From NCBI RefSeq assembly GCF_029360645.1, contig NZ_JARDUA010000001.1:620001-684000 (forward strand): a DNA stretch of 64,000 nt, read 5' to 3'. Positions 44,835 through 56,024 of the stretch are shown here, one piece after another. Below the pieces are notes generated by a model. It saw only the letters and a program-made list of their open reading frames with translations. It ran no database searches and was not told the DNA's origin. A program made the position numbers and the translations under genes. How positions within the stretch are numbered: the stretch's first letter is position 1; every line of letters begins with the position of its first letter. The stretch comes from Pontibacter litorisediminis (lineage in GTDB: Bacteria > Bacteroidota > Bacteroidia > Cytophagales > Hymenobacteraceae).

Positions 44835-44852
44835 GGCATCATGGTGCCTTAC
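44831..44852 (+). terminator. Short hairpin at the end of the dioxygenase gene
   Basis: GTAAGGCA and TGCCTTAC enclose a 6-nt loop and include the stop codon. No T run follows, so termination is uncertain. Confidence 0.4.
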
Positions 44853-45149
44853 TTGAGTTGATTACACTTCCGAAGTAAAAACAAATTGAACGGGGTAAGA
44901 GAGAATCAGGCGAAGGGAAAGCCAGAGCTCTAGCAGCATGCGTCGCTCCTTGGCCATGCCTTGTTTCCTTTTTTAACATTATGCCTGCAGTGTTGTTAGG
45001 TAGAGAAACTACGGGAAGCATATCACATGATCCCGTAGTTTAAAAGTTTGCCAGCGGTGGATTTTGGAAGCTAGCGTTGGTAAAGGAGTAACATATTAAG
45101 TATAATTGTGTGAGACCTGGAATCTCAGGTCTTGTGAAGAAAAAAACCT
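44853..45149. other. Leader region before trxB (about 300 bp)
   Basis: Holds one AAGTATA (near 45099) and a small hairpin AGACCTG/CAGGTCT (45113-45132) ending 17 bp before the trxB start, where it could affect translation. No gene is seen. Confidence 0.4.
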
Positions 45150-46130
45150 ATGGAAATAGAGAAAGTAAAGGTTCTGATCATCGGCTCGGGACCTGCGGGC
45201 TACACGGCGGCGATCTACGCCTCGCGGGCGGGGCTCTCGCCGGTGCTTTACCAGGGGCTGCAGCCGGGGGGCCAGCTGACGATCACCAACGATGTGGAGA
45301 ACTACCCGGGCTACCCTGAGGGAATTAATGGGCCGCAGATGATGGAGGACTTTAAGAAGCAGGCCGAGCGCTTCGGCACCGATGTGCGCTACGGCATTGC
45401 AACTGCTGTCGATTTCTCCTCGCAGCCCCACAAGGTGGTCATCGACGACGAGAAGACGATCGAGGCCGACGCTGTCATCATCTCGACCGGTGCTTCAGCC
45501 AAGTGGCTGGGGCTTGAATCAGAGGCAAGGCTTAATGGCAGCGGTGTTTCTGCCTGCGCCGTGTGCGACGGCTTCTTCTACCGCGGCCAGGAGGTGGCCA
45601 TCGTGGGGGCCGGCGACACGGCCGCCGAGGAGGCCACCTACCTCTCTAACCTGTGCAGCAAGGTCTACATGATCGTGCGGCGCGAGGAGATGCGGGCCTC
45701 CCAGATCATGCAGGAGCGGGTGAAGAACACAAAGAATATTCACATCCTCTGGAATACCGTTACGGACGAGGTTCTGGGTGATGATACGGTTGAGGGCGTA
45801 CGCGTTAAAAACACTATAACAGGTGAGCTGCAAGAGATCCCGGTAAAAGGCTTCTTTGTGGCCATCGGCCACCAGCCCAACTCGGGCATCTTCGGCGAGT
45901 ACCTGAACCTGGACGAGAACGGCTACATCCGCACCATCCCGGGCACGAGCAAGACCAACGTGGACGGCGTGTTCGCCTGCGGCGACGTGCAGGACTTCAC
46001 CTACCGCCAGGCCGTCACCGCCGCCGGCTCCGGCTGCATGGCCGCCCTCGACGCCGAACGATACCTGGCCGCAAAGGAGGCTGAGCATTGGGATGCAGCG
46101 CAACCTTCTGAGCTTACACTTTCTAAATAA
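45150..46130 (+). CDS. trxB: Thioredoxin-disulfide reductase
   Basis: A 326-residue flavoprotein. FAD-binding GSGPAG is at residues 12-17, the redox pair Cys136/Cys139 in SACAVCDGFF, the NADPH site GAGDTAAEEA, and the C-terminal FAD motif DGVFACGDVQDFTYRQAVTA. It reduces thioredoxin with NADPH. Base composition is patchy: long stretches are very GC-rich (for example 45180-45300 and 45860-46070) and others are average, as if parts had been converted by a GC-rich homologue. It is placed between the persulfide dioxygenase and the YeeE genes, so it may feed electrons to the sulfur module. Confidence 0.93.
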   Translation: MEIEKVKVLIIGSGPAGYTAAIYASRAGLSPVLYQGLQPGGQLTITNDVENYPGYPEGINGPQMMEDFKKQAERFGTDVRYGIATAVDFSSQPHKVVIDDEKTIEADAVIISTGASAKWLGLESEARLNGSGVSACAVCDGFFYRGQEVAIVGAGDTAAEEATYLSNLCSKVYMIVRREEMRASQIMQERVKNTKNIHILWNTVTDEVLGDDTVEGVRVKNTITGELQEIPVKGFFVAIGHQPNSGIFGEYLNLDENGYIRTIPGTSKTNVDGVFACGDVQDFTYRQAVTAAGSGCMAALDAERYLAAKEAEHWDAAQPSELTLSK

Positions 46131-46241
46131 CAAAGGGTAAGGCTCTGCCTCCAACAATCCACAGGAGCCACTTTTTAGCAAACCTGGAGAGCCTAACATC
46201 ACCTCTCATAAGAGAGTGGCCTGACTGGGATTCTAAAGTAT

Positions 46242-46280
46242 AAACTTGAGGGACGCAATACTTTTGCGTCCCTCAAGTTT
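46242..46280 (+). terminator. Hairpin after trxB
   Basis: A perfect 17-bp stem (46242-46258 with 46264-46280) and 5-nt loop, with ACTTGAGGGACG in the left arm. AAGTATA lies just before it. No T run follows. Confidence 0.6.
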
Positions 46281-46515
46281 ACCTCCCTCCCTTCATCCGC
46301 CCAATGCTGTGCGGCGGTAGTAGCACCGCCTTCTCCTGAGAGCACAGGCTAGTATTCTGAATAATAAGCTAACGCCACTGCAAGCAACAGCCTTCAGCGC
46401 AACGGCTGCAGAGTTACTGCACCAGAGTGGGGGACGTGACAAAAGTCACAGACAGCGGCTACGAAAGCACCTACCTTTGTGATGTTTCAATGACACTTAC
46501 TTCAAGGAACCTGTT
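46281..46515 (+). promoter_or_regulatory. Leader of the YeeE/YedE pair with Crp/Fnr-like site and promoter
   Basis: CGTGA-CAAAAG-TCACA (46435-46450, centre 46442.5) matches the CRP-type layout. TACCTTTG (46472-46479) is a TAnnTTTG element starting exactly 29.5 bp from the centre, as at 43410. The CDS follows 36 bp later, again nearly the same as at 43410. Nothing else is seen between the trxB hairpin and this site. Confidence 0.72.
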
Positions 46516-47073
46516 ATGATAGAATTTTTGAGCCAGCCTTGGCCCTGGTATGTATCAGGCACCGTCATCGCCCTGGTCATGGCCCTCCTGCTGTTCTTTG
46601 GGAAGTCGTTCGGCTTCTCGTCGAACCTGCGCGTGATCTGCGCGGCCTGCGGCGCGGGCAAGCACCTCCCCTTCTTCGACTTCGACTGGCGCGCCCAGAC
46701 CTGGAACCTGCTGTTTCTGGCGGGCGCCATCTTGGGCGGCTTTGTCTCCTCTGAGTTTCTGACTGACAGTGAAGCGGTGCAAATCTCGCAGGCAACGGTC
46801 CAGGACCTGCGCCAGCTGGGGATATCTGCCCCGGATGCCCTGCAGCCGGAAGAGCTTTTCAGCCTGGACGCCCTCCTGACCGTGAAAGGGTTTCTGCTGC
46901 TGCTGCTGGGTGGCTTCATGATCGGCTTTGGCTCCCGCTATGCCGGCGGCTGCACATCGGGCCACGCCATCAGCGGCTTGTCAAACCTGCAGCTGCCTTC
47001 GCTCATTGCCGTGATAGGCTTCTTTATCGGGGGCCTGATCACCACCTGGCTGCTGTTGCCGCTCCTGTTCTGA
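46516..47073 (+). CDS. YeeE/YedE-family sulfur transporter, first half
   Basis: A 185-residue membrane protein with about five helices. The DUF395/YeeE signature near the end reads GFGSRYAGGCTSGHAISGLS with the conserved Cys of GGCTSGHA. In TsuA (YeeE) such cysteines relay thiosulfate across the membrane. Here the usual long protein is split into two genes, the other half being 47119-47532. A CAACGAG motif in the cytosolic loop (VICAACGAGKHLPFF) adds a Cys pair. The gene is GC-rich like parts of trxB. Confidence 0.9.
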   Translation: MIEFLSQPWPWYVSGTVIALVMALLLFFGKSFGFSSNLRVICAACGAGKHLPFFDFDWRAQTWNLLFLAGAILGGFVSSEFLTDSEAVQISQATVQDLRQLGISAPDALQPEELFSLDALLTVKGFLLLLLGGFMIGFGSRYAGGCTSGHAISGLSNLQLPSLIAVIGFFIGGLITTWLLLPLLF

Positions 47074-47118
47074 GTCGGCTTTGAAAAGATGAAGGACTTA
47101 CCCTAAACTGTTATCTCT

Positions 47119-47532
<414 letters not shown>

Positions 47533-47744
47533 TCAAGGCTTTTGCCTTGGTTTGAGGAGGTGCAGTGTTCAACCCACAGCGGCTACTCTCATGAAAGGAA
47601 CCCGGTCAAAGGCAGATACAGCGCGACTTTATAAGCGCGTGGCCTCATTTCAATGATAGTCGGATCTGAGTTGCCAAGGACACTCCACAGCAGGCAGACC
47701 ATTGCTGCCATAAACAGGAACCAAAAACCAGAAGGATCAACCAC

Positions 47745-48380
47745 ATGAACAATAGAAAATTTTCTTTCAAACAAATACCCGGCTGGGCACTGATGCTGGC
47801 CGTTTTTGGAGTACTTTACCTGACAGGGCTGCACACTGAGGTTATTGGCCAGGTGCAGCGCCTGCTGCTGGCTACAGGCATAAGGAACGCCGATGTGCCC
47901 GATACTTTGCAGAATCCCGACGCCACAGCAGTAGTAGACGCCGCTGTAGTAGCCAACTCGGAAATGGCTGGGGCAGGCTTTAAAATAGCTGACCTGCAGG
48001 GCAATCAGGTAAGCTTCGAGAGCCTGAAGGGCAAGGTGGTGTTCCTGAACATCTGGGCGACCTGGTGCCCGCCCTGCATCGCCGAGATGCCGAACATCCA
48101 GAAGCTTTACGAAAAGGTAGGATCTGAAAAAATTGCTTTCGTGATGCTGTCGGTAGACGAGGGCGGGGTGGAAAAGGTAAAGAAGTTCATCGACAAGAAG
48201 CAGTACACTTTCCCGGTATACTTGCCGGCGAGCAATTTCCCCCGTGAATTTTACTCTGAAGCTATCCCCACCACCTTCATCATCTCGCCAGCGGGTAAGA
48301 TAGTGGCCAAACAGGAAGGCATGGCGGATTACAACACACCCGAAGTGGTGGCGTTCCTGCAGAAACTGGCTGGGAAATAA
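47745..48380 (+). CDS. TlpA-family membrane-anchored thioredoxin
   Basis: A 211-residue protein with an N-terminal anchor (WALMLAVFGVLYLTGL) and a TlpA/ResA-type thioredoxin domain: FESLKGKVVFLNIWATWCPP with Cys108-Pro-Pro-Cys111, AEMPNIQKLYEKV, then AIPTTFIISPAGKIVAKQEG with the cis-Pro loop (IPTTF). It would act as a thiol-disulfide reductant in the periplasm. It sits downstream of the YeeE pair and may reduce the persulfide or sulfane intermediate they handle. Confidence 0.9.
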   Translation: MNNRKFSFKQIPGWALMLAVFGVLYLTGLHTEVIGQVQRLLLATGIRNADVPDTLQNPDATAVVDAAVVANSEMAGAGFKIADLQGNQVSFESLKGKVVFLNIWATWCPPCIAEMPNIQKLYEKVGSEKIAFVMLSVDEGGVEKVKKFIDKKQYTFPVYLPASNFPREFYSEAIPTTFIISPAGKIVAKQEGMADYNTPEVVAFLQKLAGK

Positions 48381-48548
48381 TGAGTTCTTGGTAGGTTAAA
48401 ACCTCGCTCTCCGTTTCTTTATAGTTTCTCTATTGCGTTGCCAGGTTTGGAAAGGTTAGGTTTAATGGGCCTCCTTCCTAACTCGGTGCGCCCCGATGAA
48501 AGCTAAGCACACCCTTGCCGCCACCTGCAACAGGGAACTACAGCTCTA

Positions 48549-49490
48549 TCAGATGAAGTAATAAACAGCCACAAGAGAGCCTGTTGCCACTATTAACCAC
48601 AGCGCCACCCCTTGCAGAAACGGCCTGACGCTGATCGTCTTCAGTAACGGCATACTGATGCCTGCCCCCGTTAAAAACAGGCTGATGATAAGCCCTTTTC
48701 TGGCAAGCGCGGTTAACCAACCGTACACCACACTCAACTCGGGTAGAAATGTACTGCCCAGTGATGCCAACAAGAAGAAAAGTATAAACCCAGGAAAAGC
48801 GGCTTTCTTTTCCTCAGACCGAAACAGTACACCTGTAATCAGCACCATGGGGAGTATCCAAAGGGCACGGGTAAGCTTCAGGGTGGTGGCTATTCTGAGG
48901 GCCTTCTCTCCAAACACTGTTGCGGCCCCCACCACCGAACTAGTATCATGTATGGCAATGGCGGCCCAGGTGCCGAACTGCTCTTGTGTCAGCTGCAACT
49001 GCTTTCCGACGAATGGAAAAATGAACAGGGCCAGCGCATTCAGGATAAACACGACGCCAAGCGCAACGGAAATCTCTTTTTCCGACGCCTTGATAGCCGG
49101 CGCGATGGCGGCAATGGCGCTTCCGCCACAAATGGCAGTCCCGGCTGAAATCAGGTGGTTGAGCTTTCTCTCCACACCCAGCAGCTTCGCTAACAGCAAC
49201 CCTACGGCCATTGTCGCTACCAGTGATACCGCTGTATAGAAGAAGCCCGTAAAGCCTGTTTCGGCTACCTGGTACAGGTTAATGCCAAAGCCAAGCCCTA
49301 CAACCGAGGCCTGAAGGGCATACTGCGTGACCTTGTGCAACTTTACCGGGTAGGGGCTTCCCAGCGTTAGGCCTAAAAGAATCCCTGAAAATAAAGCGAG
49401 TGGTGCCCCAATGAGGTCTGTAACCAGTATAAGCAGCGGCAAGAGCCAAAATATGCCAAGCCGAACTAGTCTTTTGTTTAAAAAATCCAA
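48549..49490 (-). CDS. yeiH: YeiH-family putative sulfate/sulfite exporter
   Basis: A 313-residue, roughly ten-helix membrane protein of the UPF0324/YeiH family. Signature segments are QASVVGLGFGINLYQV, LISAGTAICGGSAIAAIAPA, then EKEISVALGVVFILNALALF, and TWAAIAIHDTSSVVGAA. The family is annotated as a sulfate exporter on the basis of sulfur-linked genome context, with limited biochemistry. It converges on tlpA and completes the sulfur module by removing sulfite or sulfate made by the persulfide dioxygenase (inference). Confidence 0.9.
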   Translation of the reverse strand: MDFLNKRLVRLGIFWLLPLLILVTDLIGAPLALFSGILLGLTLGSPYPVKLHKVTQYALQASVVGLGFGINLYQVAETGFTGFFYTAVSLVATMAVGLLLAKLLGVERKLNHLISAGTAICGGSAIAAIAPAIKASEKEISVALGVVFILNALALFIFPFVGKQLQLTQEQFGTWAAIAIHDTSSVVGAATVFGEKALRIATTLKLTRALWILPMVLITGVLFRSEEKKAAFPGFILFFLLASLGSTFLPELSVVYGWLTALARKGLIISLFLTGAGISMPLLKTISVRPFLQGVALWLIVATGSLVAVYYFI

Positions 49491-49624
49491 CGTCTCTCGT
49501 CTGCACCTTGGCAGCTCTATGTTACTTAAGTTCGATTAACTGTACGCATTGGTCCTCCAGCTCCTAACACTGTACCACCTTCCCTATACTTAGGCAAGAG
49601 AGATGGTTTCAATAGCCGGCTGCT

Positions 49625-50539
49625 TTAGGATAGCGCCTGGGGCGATGGGTCACCGGCGGGTTTAGATTTGTCGTCCGGAAGCGGCACAAACTCCTGGTTG
49701 TCGGATGGTGGCAACAGGATACGGCCTTCTTTCCAGTCTGCCTTAGCCTGCTCTATCCGCTCCTTTCTGGAGGAGACAAAGTTCCACCAGATAAAGCGCT
49801 CTCCCAGCGGCTCACCGCCCAGCATCATGAGCGTAGTGGCCTCTTTTGCCAAAATAGTGGGGCTTGCATTTTTGTTGAAGACAAGCATCTGACCAGCCGT
49901 ATATGTTCTTCCGGATACTTCTAAACTGCCTTTGGCGATGTAGATTCCACGCTCGGTGTGCCCTGCTGGGAGCGTAGTTCTGGCGCCCTTATCCAGCACA
50001 ACATGCAGGTAGAACAAGGGCGAGTGCGTTTTCACATCGTTGCGCAACCCGAAGGCGTCTCCTGCTATCAGCCTCATCCAAACCCCTGCGTCTGTAAAAA
50101 CCGGCAACGCCTCCGGTTTATAGTTCTCGAAAGTCGGGGCTGCCTCCTCGTCTTTCTCCGGCAGGGCCACCCACGTCTGGATCATCTCCAGCTGGCCACC
50201 GGCCAGGGCGGAGGGATCCTCGAACCGCTCCGAATGCGCGATGCCGCTGCCGGCAGTCATCCAGTTCACCTCACCCGGCCGGATCACCTGCTGCACCCCC
50301 AGGCTGTCGCGGTGGGTGACTTGCCCGCCAAACAAGTAGCTTACCGTGGATAAGCCGATGTGCGGGTGCGGCAGCACATCCATGGAGCGAATCTCCTGCG
50401 GCTGTATCGCTACAGGGCCTGCATGATCCATAAAAATAAAGGGGCCCACCATTCTGCGCAGGCGAAATGGCAGGATGCGCTTTACATCCATTCCTGGGCC
50501 AATGGATGCCTTGCGGGCTTCAATGACGATGTCCAGCAT
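49625..50539 (-). CDS. Pirin-family protein
   Basis: A 304-residue bicupin. Metal-site residues are visible in VLPHPHIGLSTVSYLFGG (two His), HRDSLGVQQVIRPGEVNWMT and GIAHSERF (His, Glu). The C-terminal pirin domain has GERFIWWNFVSSRKERIEQA. Bacterial pirins include quercetin 2,3-dioxygenases (YhhW) and regulators of pyruvate metabolism; no assignment is possible here. It is somewhat longer than YhhW because of a C-terminal tail rich in Pro and Ser. Transcribed alone. Confidence 0.92.
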   Translation of the reverse strand: MLDIVIEARKASIGPGMDVKRILPFRLRRMVGPFIFMDHAGPVAIQPQEIRSMDVLPHPHIGLSTVSYLFGGQVTHRDSLGVQQVIRPGEVNWMTAGSGIAHSERFEDPSALAGGQLEMIQTWVALPEKDEEAAPTFENYKPEALPVFTDAGVWMRLIAGDAFGLRNDVKTHSPLFYLHVVLDKGARTTLPAGHTERGIYIAKGSLEVSGRTYTAGQMLVFNKNASPTILAKEATTLMMLGGEPLGERFIWWNFVSSRKERIEQAKADWKEGRILLPPSDNQEFVPLPDDKSKPAGDPSPQALS

Positions 50540-51204
50540 ACAAGCAGTGTGTTTGTCCTACATTTATAACGTAAACACGAAGGTAGCAGGTTGGCTCGCT
50601 AACCCAAGGAATTAATCGCCATACTTGGCGAAACACACGGCCATGAAAGTTTGGTTAGGAAGGAGAGCTGCGAGGAAAAGGAAATCACCTCAAGCCCCGT
50701 AGACAATCCCATTTATACGAGTTGGTGTAAGTATAAAGAAGCTGGCCGTTTCCTACTCCAGGCTGAACAAAGGATACTTGGGAGCGCCATAACAGTATCC
50801 CGACAGTACAGCGTACGCCCGGCATACCACTACGCATGCCAGGAGCTGTGCGCCTGCGCAGCATTATTCGGCAAAGGCGGCAACTGCGCTTTTCGTTAAA
50901 TCACTACAGCCAAGTATGACTTTTAAGGTTGACGAAAGCAGTTTCAACAGTAGCAAAAGAGCGGTGTTTATTACCCTAGCCTTCTGTCGGTTAACCCCAG
51001 TGCCTTGGGCTGCCACACCGGTTTAAGCAGGAAACATATACTAAAGGCTGCGTTTTATTGGTTAATGCTTTGAAGCGGGTGCCTTCCTGCGCTGCAGGCG
51101 TTCTGGCCCAACCTAAAAATAAATCAAACCCTCCAACCGGATATTTAGAAACTCTAGGGGAAGGCTTATCTTTAAGCCGGAATATTTTGTTGGAAACTTG
51201 AAGT
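50540..51204. other. 665 bp between pirin and the serine hydrolase
   Basis: A plus frame of 82 codons (50651-50899) and a minus frame (50991-51323) lack conserved features or initiation signals. One AAGTATA lies near 50728. Nothing is called. Confidence 0.35.
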
Positions 51205-52440
51205 ATGGCTATTCTTAAATTACAAGCGCTTTTGCTACGGTGCCTCGCTGCACCTCTTTTTATACTTGCCCTCTTCTCCTGCCAGGAGGCAAGGCAGGAA
51301 AATCCTTTAAAACAGGGCAGCACCGACGCCCTGGAGGCAACACGGCAGCGTGTGCCGGTACCCGGTTGGTTTACAGAAGACAGCGCCAGCCGGCTGGGTC
51401 ATCACCTCGACTCCATTTTCACGCACCTGCATAGGCGAAACGGTTTTAACGGTACGGTGTTGGTTACCAAGTATGACCAGGTGGTGTACACCGGGGCGTT
51501 TGGCTATGCGGACTTCAGGGAGAAGGACAGCCTGCACACCCAATCAGTTTTTCAGCTAGCCTCCATATCCAAGCAGTTTACGGCTATGGCTATCATGATG
51601 CTGAAAGAGCAGGGAAAGCTGAAGTATGACGACAGCGTGCAGCAATTCATCCCGGACTTCCCCTACCATGGCATCACTATACGGCAATTACTCACGCACC
51701 GCTCCGGCCTGTCTAACTATACTTATTTCAGTGATGAGCTTTGGCCCGACCGTCGTGTGCCTATCACCAACAAAGATGTGCTGCGCCTCATGTCTGAGCA
51801 CAGGCCCCAGGTCTACTACCAGCCGAACACCCGCTTCGACTACAGCAACACTGGTTACTTTCTGCTCGCCTCTATAGTAGAGCGGGCCTCGGGCAAGCCT
51901 TTTGCAGCGTTTCTGCAACAGCATATTTTCAAGCCGCTGCAAATGACGAGCACCTTCACCTTCAGCGACGACCTAGTTACGGGTAACCAGCACGTGGCTA
52001 CCGGCCACACGGGCGGCAGGCGCAGCAGGCACCCGGATTACCTTGACACAGTACTGGGCGACAAAGGAATTTACTCTACGGTGGAGGACCTTCACAAATG
52101 GGAGCAGGCACTGTACACAGAGCGCTTGGTAAAGCGAAAGACTTTGGAGGAAGCCTTTACCGGAACACGCCAAGGCAGGAAGAAAGACGAGGATTATGGG
52201 TTTGGGTGGCGCATTAAGCAGGTAAGCAACGGCGATACGGTGGTATACCACGGAGGCCTGTGGCACGGCTACGCCAGCTACTTTCTAAGAAACCCGAACG
52301 ACCACAGCGCCCTGATTATACTTAGCAACGTGCCGAATGGCAGCTTCCGACACCTGAAGGAAATCGAGGCATTTCTATACCCGGCCAGGCCTGGAAACGA
52401 CAGCCGCAAAAAGCAAGATGTACTTGTAAGTGCAAAATAA
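51205..52440 (+). CDS. Class C beta-lactamase-like serine hydrolase, lipoprotein
   Basis: A 411-residue protein with lipobox LFSC near residue 27 (LFILALFSCQEA). The penicillin-binding/class C fold has SxxK in LASISKQFTAMAIMM, YxN as DYSNTGYFLLASIV, and HGG in VVYHGGLWHGYASYF. Such enzymes are often esterases, D-amino peptidases or peptidoglycan-related hydrolases rather than true beta-lactamases. It would be anchored at the cell envelope. A hairpin at 52458 ends the gene. The start ATG 51205 precedes a clean signal sequence. Confidence 0.9.
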   Translation: MAILKLQALLLRCLAAPLFILALFSCQEARQENPLKQGSTDALEATRQRVPVPGWFTEDSASRLGHHLDSIFTHLHRRNGFNGTVLVTKYDQVVYTGAFGYADFREKDSLHTQSVFQLASISKQFTAMAIMMLKEQGKLKYDDSVQQFIPDFPYHGITIRQLLTHRSGLSNYTYFSDELWPDRRVPITNKDVLRLMSEHRPQVYYQPNTRFDYSNTGYFLLASIVERASGKPFAAFLQQHIFKPLQMTSTFTFSDDLVTGNQHVATGHTGGRRSRHPDYLDTVLGDKGIYSTVEDLHKWEQALYTERLVKRKTLEEAFTGTRQGRKKDEDYGFGWRIKQVSNGDTVVYHGGLWHGYASYFLRNPNDHSALIILSNVPNGSFRHLKEIEAFLYPARPGNDSRKKQDVLVSAK

Positions 52441-52457
52441 CCTCACGCCAATCAAGG

Positions 52458-52485
52458 AGCGCAGGCTGCTACGGTAGCCTGCGCT
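52458..52485 (+). terminator. Terminator after the serine hydrolase
   Basis: The arms AGCGCAGGCT and AGCCTGCGCT enclose 8 nt, followed by a T-rich tract (TACTCTTTTTT). It touches the stop codon of the opposing small gene. Confidence 0.8.
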
Positions 52486-52661
52486 TACTCTTTTTTGCTA
52501 CGTATGGCGCTGTACAGCACCGGACTGAAATAGCGCAGGTTCTCCAGCACACAGACCATGCTGTAAAACTTCTCCGGATCTATCTCCTGCTCTTCGGCCA
52601 TCGCGGCAGCAATGGCATCCAACGCATCAGTATAGCTTGCCGTGAACTCCTCTTCCGTCAT
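52485..52661 (-). CDS. Small acidic helical protein, unknown
   Basis: Fifty-eight residues from ATG 52661: MTEEEFTASYTDALDAIAAA, then an acidic turn EEQEIDPEKFYSMVCVLENL and the end PVLYSAIRSKKE. Codon use matches the neighbours, and amphipathic helices are predicted by eye. It is convergent to the serine hydrolase and divergent from GH97. The frame is clean and of typical composition, which favours a real small gene. I do not recognise the family. Confidence 0.6.
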   Translation of the reverse strand: MTEEEFTASYTDALDAIAAAMAEEQEIDPEKFYSMVCVLENLRYFSPVLYSAIRSKKE

Positions 52662-55128
<2,467 letters not shown>

Positions 55129-55141
55129 CAGTATAAATGAC

Positions 55142-55184
55142 AAGTATAAAAAAGCGCGATGCAGCTCTGCATCGCGCTTTTTTA
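55142..55184. terminator. Bidirectional terminator with an AAGTATA arm
   Basis: A 17-bp perfect stem (55148-55164 with 55167-55183) and 2-nt loop, with A6/T6 flanks, between the convergent GH97 and DsbA-like genes. The left side reads AAGTATA (55142-55148). The right side ends TTTATTA, so only one arm keeps the motif. Confidence 0.88.
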
Positions 55185-55210
55185 TTAGCGCCCCCGTACA
55201 GGCGCCTGGT

Positions 55211-56005
55211 TTAGACGCCCTGCTGCGTTAGCACCTCCTGCAGCTCACGCTTGATTATACTTCCCCAGTACCTTCTGTATTCCAGCTCGTCGGTGGTATG
55301 CTGTATGGGCTCCAACTCCGGGGCTACCTGGTGCAGCGCCTGCTCCAGTGCCTCGTATGGCCGGTATCCCACTATCATCACACCCTCTCCTGCTCCTTCA
55401 CGGCGCATGGTTAAAGTCGGGAAGCGGGAGATATTGTGCAGCCGCACCTGCTTCAGGTCCTCTTCGAAAGCCTTTCTTGCCTCACTCCCGTTGATGTCCT
55501 CGCTGAACCGGTCCGCATCCAGCATGCCGGGTTGCGCTTGCGCCAGCTCTTTGCTTGCCTTTAGCAGCACCTCCCACTCAGCTATGTTCTGGCCGTGCAG
55601 CATTACCGCCTCCCGCACCCGGCGCAGGTAATTCTCTGCAGCCATCGGCGACTGCAGTTCTGCGGCCTTTACCGCAATACAAGACGGGTAGGAGGATGAA
55701 GGCGGGTTATCGAACCAAACCTTGTCTTTCAGGGGCATGCCCGAAGTATAGCGGGCCTCCATCCACAGGGGTCCCATCTGCAGCGGCCTGCTCACGGCGT
55801 TCATCGGATCACTGAAAGCGTCCCAGTTCGGAACAAGGCCACCCATGCGGTAGCGCCATTTTAGCCGGCCCTGGTACAGGAAGCGCAGCTTCCGCCACTG
55901 CGGCTCCAATGCCCAGCTCCAGCAACAAAGAGGGTCGGTGTAGACCTCTATCTCCACCGACCCTGCATGTGTTGATTCTTCTTGTTTGTTTTCGCGGTTT
56001 AACAT
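55211..56005 (-). CDS. DsbA-like (SpxH/FrnE-type) thioredoxin-fold protein with altered CxxC
   Basis: From ATG 56005 (MLNRENKQEESTHAGSVEIE) it has 264 residues; an upstream ATG at 56050 would overlap the catalase gene. The thioredoxin-like active site reads DPLCCWSWALEPQW, where SpxH-like proteins have CPWC, so this member has a vicinal Cys pair and Ser in the last position. A helical insertion follows (SSYPSCIAVKAAELQSPMAA), then the cis-Pro loop ISRFPTLTMRREG. No signal peptide is present, so it is cytoplasmic. It lies 19 bp downstream of the Mn catalase, so the pair is probably an oxidative-stress operon. Confidence 0.85.
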   Translation of the reverse strand: MLNRENKQEESTHAGSVEIEVYTDPLCCWSWALEPQWRKLRFLYQGRLKWRYRMGGLVPNWDAFSDPMNAVSRPLQMGPLWMEARYTSGMPLKDKVWFDNPPSSSYPSCIAVKAAELQSPMAAENYLRRVREAVMLHGQNIAEWEVLLKASKELAQAQPGMLDADRFSEDINGSEARKAFEEDLKQVRLHNISRFPTLTMRREGAGEGVMIVGYRPYEALEQALHQVAPELEPIQHTTDELEYRRYWGSIIKRELQEVLTQQGV

Positions 56006-56024
56006 GCTATCGTTTACGTTCAAC

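Noticed and set aside
45519..46202. 227-codon minus-strand frame over trxB
   Set aside because: trxB has all flavoprotein motifs. The antisense frame is a product of its GC-rich codons.
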